DNA of 64,000 bases from Aeromicrobium sp. Leaf350 (GTDB taxonomy: Bacteria > Actinomycetota > Actinomycetes > Propionibacteriales > Nocardioidaceae). The position numbers and the translations under genes are program-made. The notes beneath the pieces were generated by a model. It was not told the DNA's origin, did not search any database, and saw only the letters and a program-made list of their open reading frames with translations. The stretch is from the NCBI RefSeq assembly GCF_916858655.1, contig NZ_CAKASL010000002.1, positions 682,001-746,000 of the forward strand, given 5' to 3'. Of the stretch, positions 61,759-64,000 are shown one piece after another. Position 1 is the first letter of the stretch. Each line of letters opens with the position of its first letter.

Positions 61759-63200
61759 CCACCGACCAGGCCCCGCAGGACCTGGCCCAGCGCCTGGTCG
61801 AGTTCGTCGACGCCCTGCGGGGCAAGGGCATCCCCGCGGGGACGAGCGAGACGGTCGACGCCGCGGCGGTCATGGCAGCCCTGGGCTTCGAGGACCGTCG
61901 GCGGCTCCGCGAGGGCCTCGCGAGCGCGCTCGTCCGTCGTGGCGGGCAGCGGGACGTCTTCGACATGACCTTCGACCTCTACTTCCCCGCCGGCGTGGGT
62001 CTCGGTGCCTCGGCGACCGAGATCGACGCGGAGTCGGTCGAGGACCTGCGCGACCTGCTGCTGATGGCGATCGCCGAGGGTGACACGCGGATGATGCAGC
62101 AGCTCGCGGAGCTGGCCGTGGAGACCCTCGGCAACGTCGCCACGGCTGGGAGCAGCGCCGGCGGATGGTCGGCCTACCAGACGCTCGACCGCCTCAACCC
62201 GCGCACGCTGACCGCGGCCGCGGAGGCCATGCGCAGCGAGCAGCGCGGCAACGGACAAGGGGCGGGCCAGGGCGGCGGTCAGGGCGGCGGGTCCGGCACC
62301 GGCGGCTCCTCGGCCGGGCTGATGGGGGGTGACGTCGCCGACTCGCTCACCCGCGACGAGGTACGCCGCATGATCGACCTGTTCCGCACGATGGTCGAGG
62401 CCGAGGCCCGTCGACGCACCGCGGAGGTCCGAGGCCGCGAGCTCGTCACCCAGCACGCCGTGCGCAAGACCTCCGGGCAGATCGACTTCCTCTCGGCCAA
62501 CGCGCAGCAGCTCGAGGAGCTGCGCCAGGCCGTCCAGCCGCTGGCCCGCAAGCTGGCCACCCGGCTCTCCGCCCGCCGTCGTCGCTCGCGCCGAGGCCGC
62601 ATCGACATCCGGCGGACGATGCGCCGCGCCATGGGTACCGGCGGGGTGCCGATGCGCCCCGTCCACGCTCCCCCGCACCGCACCCGCCCCGAGCTCGTGC
62701 TGCTGTGCGACGTCTCCGGCTCGGTCGCCGGGTTCTCCGGCTTCACGATGCTGCTGGTCCAGGCCCTGCGGGAGCAGTTCAGCAAGGTCCGCGTGTTCGC
62801 CTTCGTGAACACCGTCGACGAGGTCACCGACATCGTCCGCGAGGGCGGCGAGGTCCGCCGGCGCATCTCCGAGGAGGCGCGCATCACCAAGTGGCACACC
62901 AGCAGCGACTACGGCGAGTCGTTCCTGGACTTCGTGGCCGACCACCTCGACGCCGTGGGTCCCCGCACCTCCGTGCTGGTCCTCGGTGACGCCCGCAACA
63001 ACAACCAGGCCCTGCGGCTCGAGGCGCTGCACGAGATCGCCCAGCGCTCCAAGCGGTGCTTCTGGCTCAACCCCGAGCACTCCGGCTCGTGGGGCCTCGG
63101 CGACTCGGTCGCGCCGGAGTACGCCGAGGTCGTGGAGATGCACGAGTGCCGCACGATCTCGCAGCTCGAGCGATTCATCTCCCGCCTGCTCCCCGTATGA
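61755..63200 (+). CDS. VWA-domain protein, CoxE-like
   Basis: 481 aa. Residues about 1-160 are a helical domain (AQRLVEFVDALRGKGIPAGT), followed by a Gly/Gln-rich linker (about 160-190), another helical section with a strongly basic patch (LSARRRRSRRGRIDIRRTMR), and the C-terminal VWA domain with the MIDAS motif LLCDVSGSVAGFSGF. This is the CoxE/YeiN-type layout partnering MoxR. It may load metal or cofactor onto a client complex not in the window. Confidence 0.9.
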   Translation: MTTDQAPQDLAQRLVEFVDALRGKGIPAGTSETVDAAAVMAALGFEDRRRLREGLASALVRRGGQRDVFDMTFDLYFPAGVGLGASATEIDAESVEDLRDLLLMAIAEGDTRMMQQLAELAVETLGNVATAGSSAGGWSAYQTLDRLNPRTLTAAAEAMRSEQRGNGQGAGQGGGQGGGSGTGGSSAGLMGGDVADSLTRDEVRRMIDLFRTMVEAEARRRTAEVRGRELVTQHAVRKTSGQIDFLSANAQQLEELRQAVQPLARKLATRLSARRRRSRRGRIDIRRTMRRAMGTGGVPMRPVHAPPHRTRPELVLLCDVSGSVAGFSGFTMLLVQALREQFSKVRVFAFVNTVDEVTDIVREGGEVRRRISEEARITKWHTSSDYGESFLDFVADHLDAVGPRTSVLVLGDARNNNQALRLEALHEIAQRSKRCFWLNPEHSGSWGLGDSVAPEYAEVVEMHECRTISQLERFISRLLPV

Positions 63201-63224
63201 CCCGCGACTGATCCCGGATCGACC

Positions 63225-63230
63225 TAGCAT
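63225..63230 (+). promoter_or_regulatory. -10 hexamer TAGCAT, leaderless type
   Basis: TAGCAT ends six bases before GTG 63237 of the GAF-sensor gene, supporting this start. Confidence 0.5.
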
Positions 63231-63236
63231 GACGTC

Positions 63237-64000
63237 GTGGATGACATCTGGGACGTGAAGGGTCCACGTCTGGAGTTCGAGACCCTGCTGGCGCAGATGG
63301 TCTCGCGCGCCGAGGAGATGATGGTCTCCCAGTCACGCCTGCGCGACCTGATCCGGGTCAACCACGCCATCACGAGCGACCTCGACCTCGACTCCGTGCT
63401 GCGACGCATCGTGGAGATGGCGACCGAGCTGATCGACGCCGAGTTCGCCGGGATGGGAGTCCTCGGCGACGACCGCCGCATCGAGAAGTTCATCCACTCG
63501 GGCATCGACGCCGAGACCGAGGCGGCGATCGGGCGCCAGCCCGAGGGCAAGGGACTGCTGGGCGCGATCATCGACGCGGCCAGACCGGTCAGCCTGACCG
63601 CCCTGGGCGACGACCCCCGCTCGGTCGGCTTCCCTGCGGGACACCCGCCGATGGAGAGCTTCCTCGGGGCCCAGATCCGCGTGCGCGACGAGATCTACGG
63701 CAACCTCTACCTCGCCAACAGTCGCAGCGGCACCTTCTCGCCCGACGACGTCGAGCTGGCCGAGGCGCTCGCCGCCACGGCCGGCATCGCGATCGAGAAC
63801 GCTCGCCAGTTCGACGAGTCGGTCCGGCGCGAGCGCTGGTCGCGTGAGCTGGCCGAGGCGGCGCGTGGCGTCATGATGGACGACGAGGGCGAGCACATCC
63901 CTCAGCTGCTCAAGCGCGTGCGGGGCGTCCTGGAGGCCGAGATGGCCGTGGTCTGCACGATCGACCCGGTCGCTGACGAGCTCGTCGTGGAAGAAGAGGT
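63237..64000 (+). CDS. GAF-domain sensor, probably DevS/DosS-like histidine kinase (cut by window edge)
   Basis: 254 codons are visible before the right edge. After a short coiled stretch, residues about 45-195 form a first GAF domain (LDLDSVLRRIVEMATELIDA, then EFAGMGVLGDDRRIEKFIHS) and a second GAF begins near residue 215. The segment FPAGHPPMESFLGAQIRVRD, then EIYGNLYLANS, is close to the heme-GAF of mycobacterial DevS/DosS, which senses O2, NO and CO. The histidine-kinase part would lie beyond the window, so the kinase assignment is inference from the family. Confidence 0.75.
   Translation, partial: MDDIWDVKGPRLEFETLLAQMVSRAEEMMVSQSRLRDLIRVNHAITSDLDLDSVLRRIVEMATELIDAEFAGMGVLGDDRRIEKFIHSGIDAETEAAIGRQPEGKGLLGAIIDAARPVSLTALGDDPRSVGFPAGHPPMESFLGAQIRVRDEIYGNLYLANSRSGTFSPDDVELAEALAATAGIAIENARQFDESVRRERWSRELAEAARGVMMDDEGEHIPQLLKRVRGVLEAEMAVVCTIDPVADELVVEEE

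Overview
The window is chromosomal DNA from a high-GC actinobacterium. It carries a Pup-proteasome locus, a mycothiol ligase (mshC), RbpA, a PafBC pair and a DUF222/HNH (13E12-type) nuclease gene, and its third codon positions are strongly G/C. The gene set suits Nocardioidaceae, perhaps Aeromicrobium, but genus is inference. I saw no tRNA, rRNA, CRISPR array, IS element or phage gene. Coding density is very high and no gene-free gap exceeds 250 bases.

Layout. (1) 1-18.6 kb is accessory metabolism and regulation: a PucR-type regulator (cut by the left edge) divergent from a DUF3556 membrane protein and an FAD oxidoreductase; a lysG/lysE exporter pair; a Phd/VapC toxin-antitoxin pair; several small enzymes, GNATs, DoxX and HD proteins; an SOS-box-controlled HNH nuclease coupled to a methyltransferase; a minus-strand set (LLM oxidoreductase, pterin dehydratase-glyoxalase fusion, phosphoribosyltransferase, esterase, TetR) and a divergent MpaB/Lcp-like oxygenase. 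(2) 18.5-32.9 kb: MBL hydrolase, DMT transporter, an XRE-HTH/MurA-like fusion under an apparent autoregulatory palindrome, GDPD, MFS, rbpA with a sigma-R promoter, ppm and lnt, an M24 peptidase, a 5'-3' exonuclease, helY and a diacylglycerol kinase-like gene. (3) 32.9-46.3 kb, all minus strand: M50 protease, trmI, arc (mpa), GNAT, dop, pup, prcB, prcA, pafA, a membrane-anchored tandem FKBP, pafB, pafC, tatA, tatC. This is the complete pupylation and proteasome pathway. (4) 46.4-64 kb: RecB-like nuclease, HAD phosphatase, two tandem LRV membrane paralogues, metH, PAC2, mshC, corA, uppP, aldo/keto reductase, a DUF5703 protein, M20 peptidase, SRPBCC, MoxR-VWA, and a GAF sensor cut by the right edge.

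The stretch from rbpA/ppm/lnt through helY, tatCA, pafCBA, prcAB, pup, dop, arc, trmI, metH, PAC2, mshC and uppP follows, as I recall it, the order of Rv2050-Rv2136c in Mycobacterium tuberculosis, so it is an old conserved backbone with lineage-specific insertions.

The clearest window-wide signal is promoter grammar. At least 25 genes have a TANNNT -10 hexamer ending exactly 6 (sometimes 7) bases before an ATG/GTG start, which puts transcription start on the start codon. Leaderless transcription therefore looks to be the default for the first gene of an operon here. Shine-Dalgarno sequences are kept for arc, metH, tatA, rbpA, prcA and internal genes, and GTGA/ATGA overlaps couple genes inside operons.
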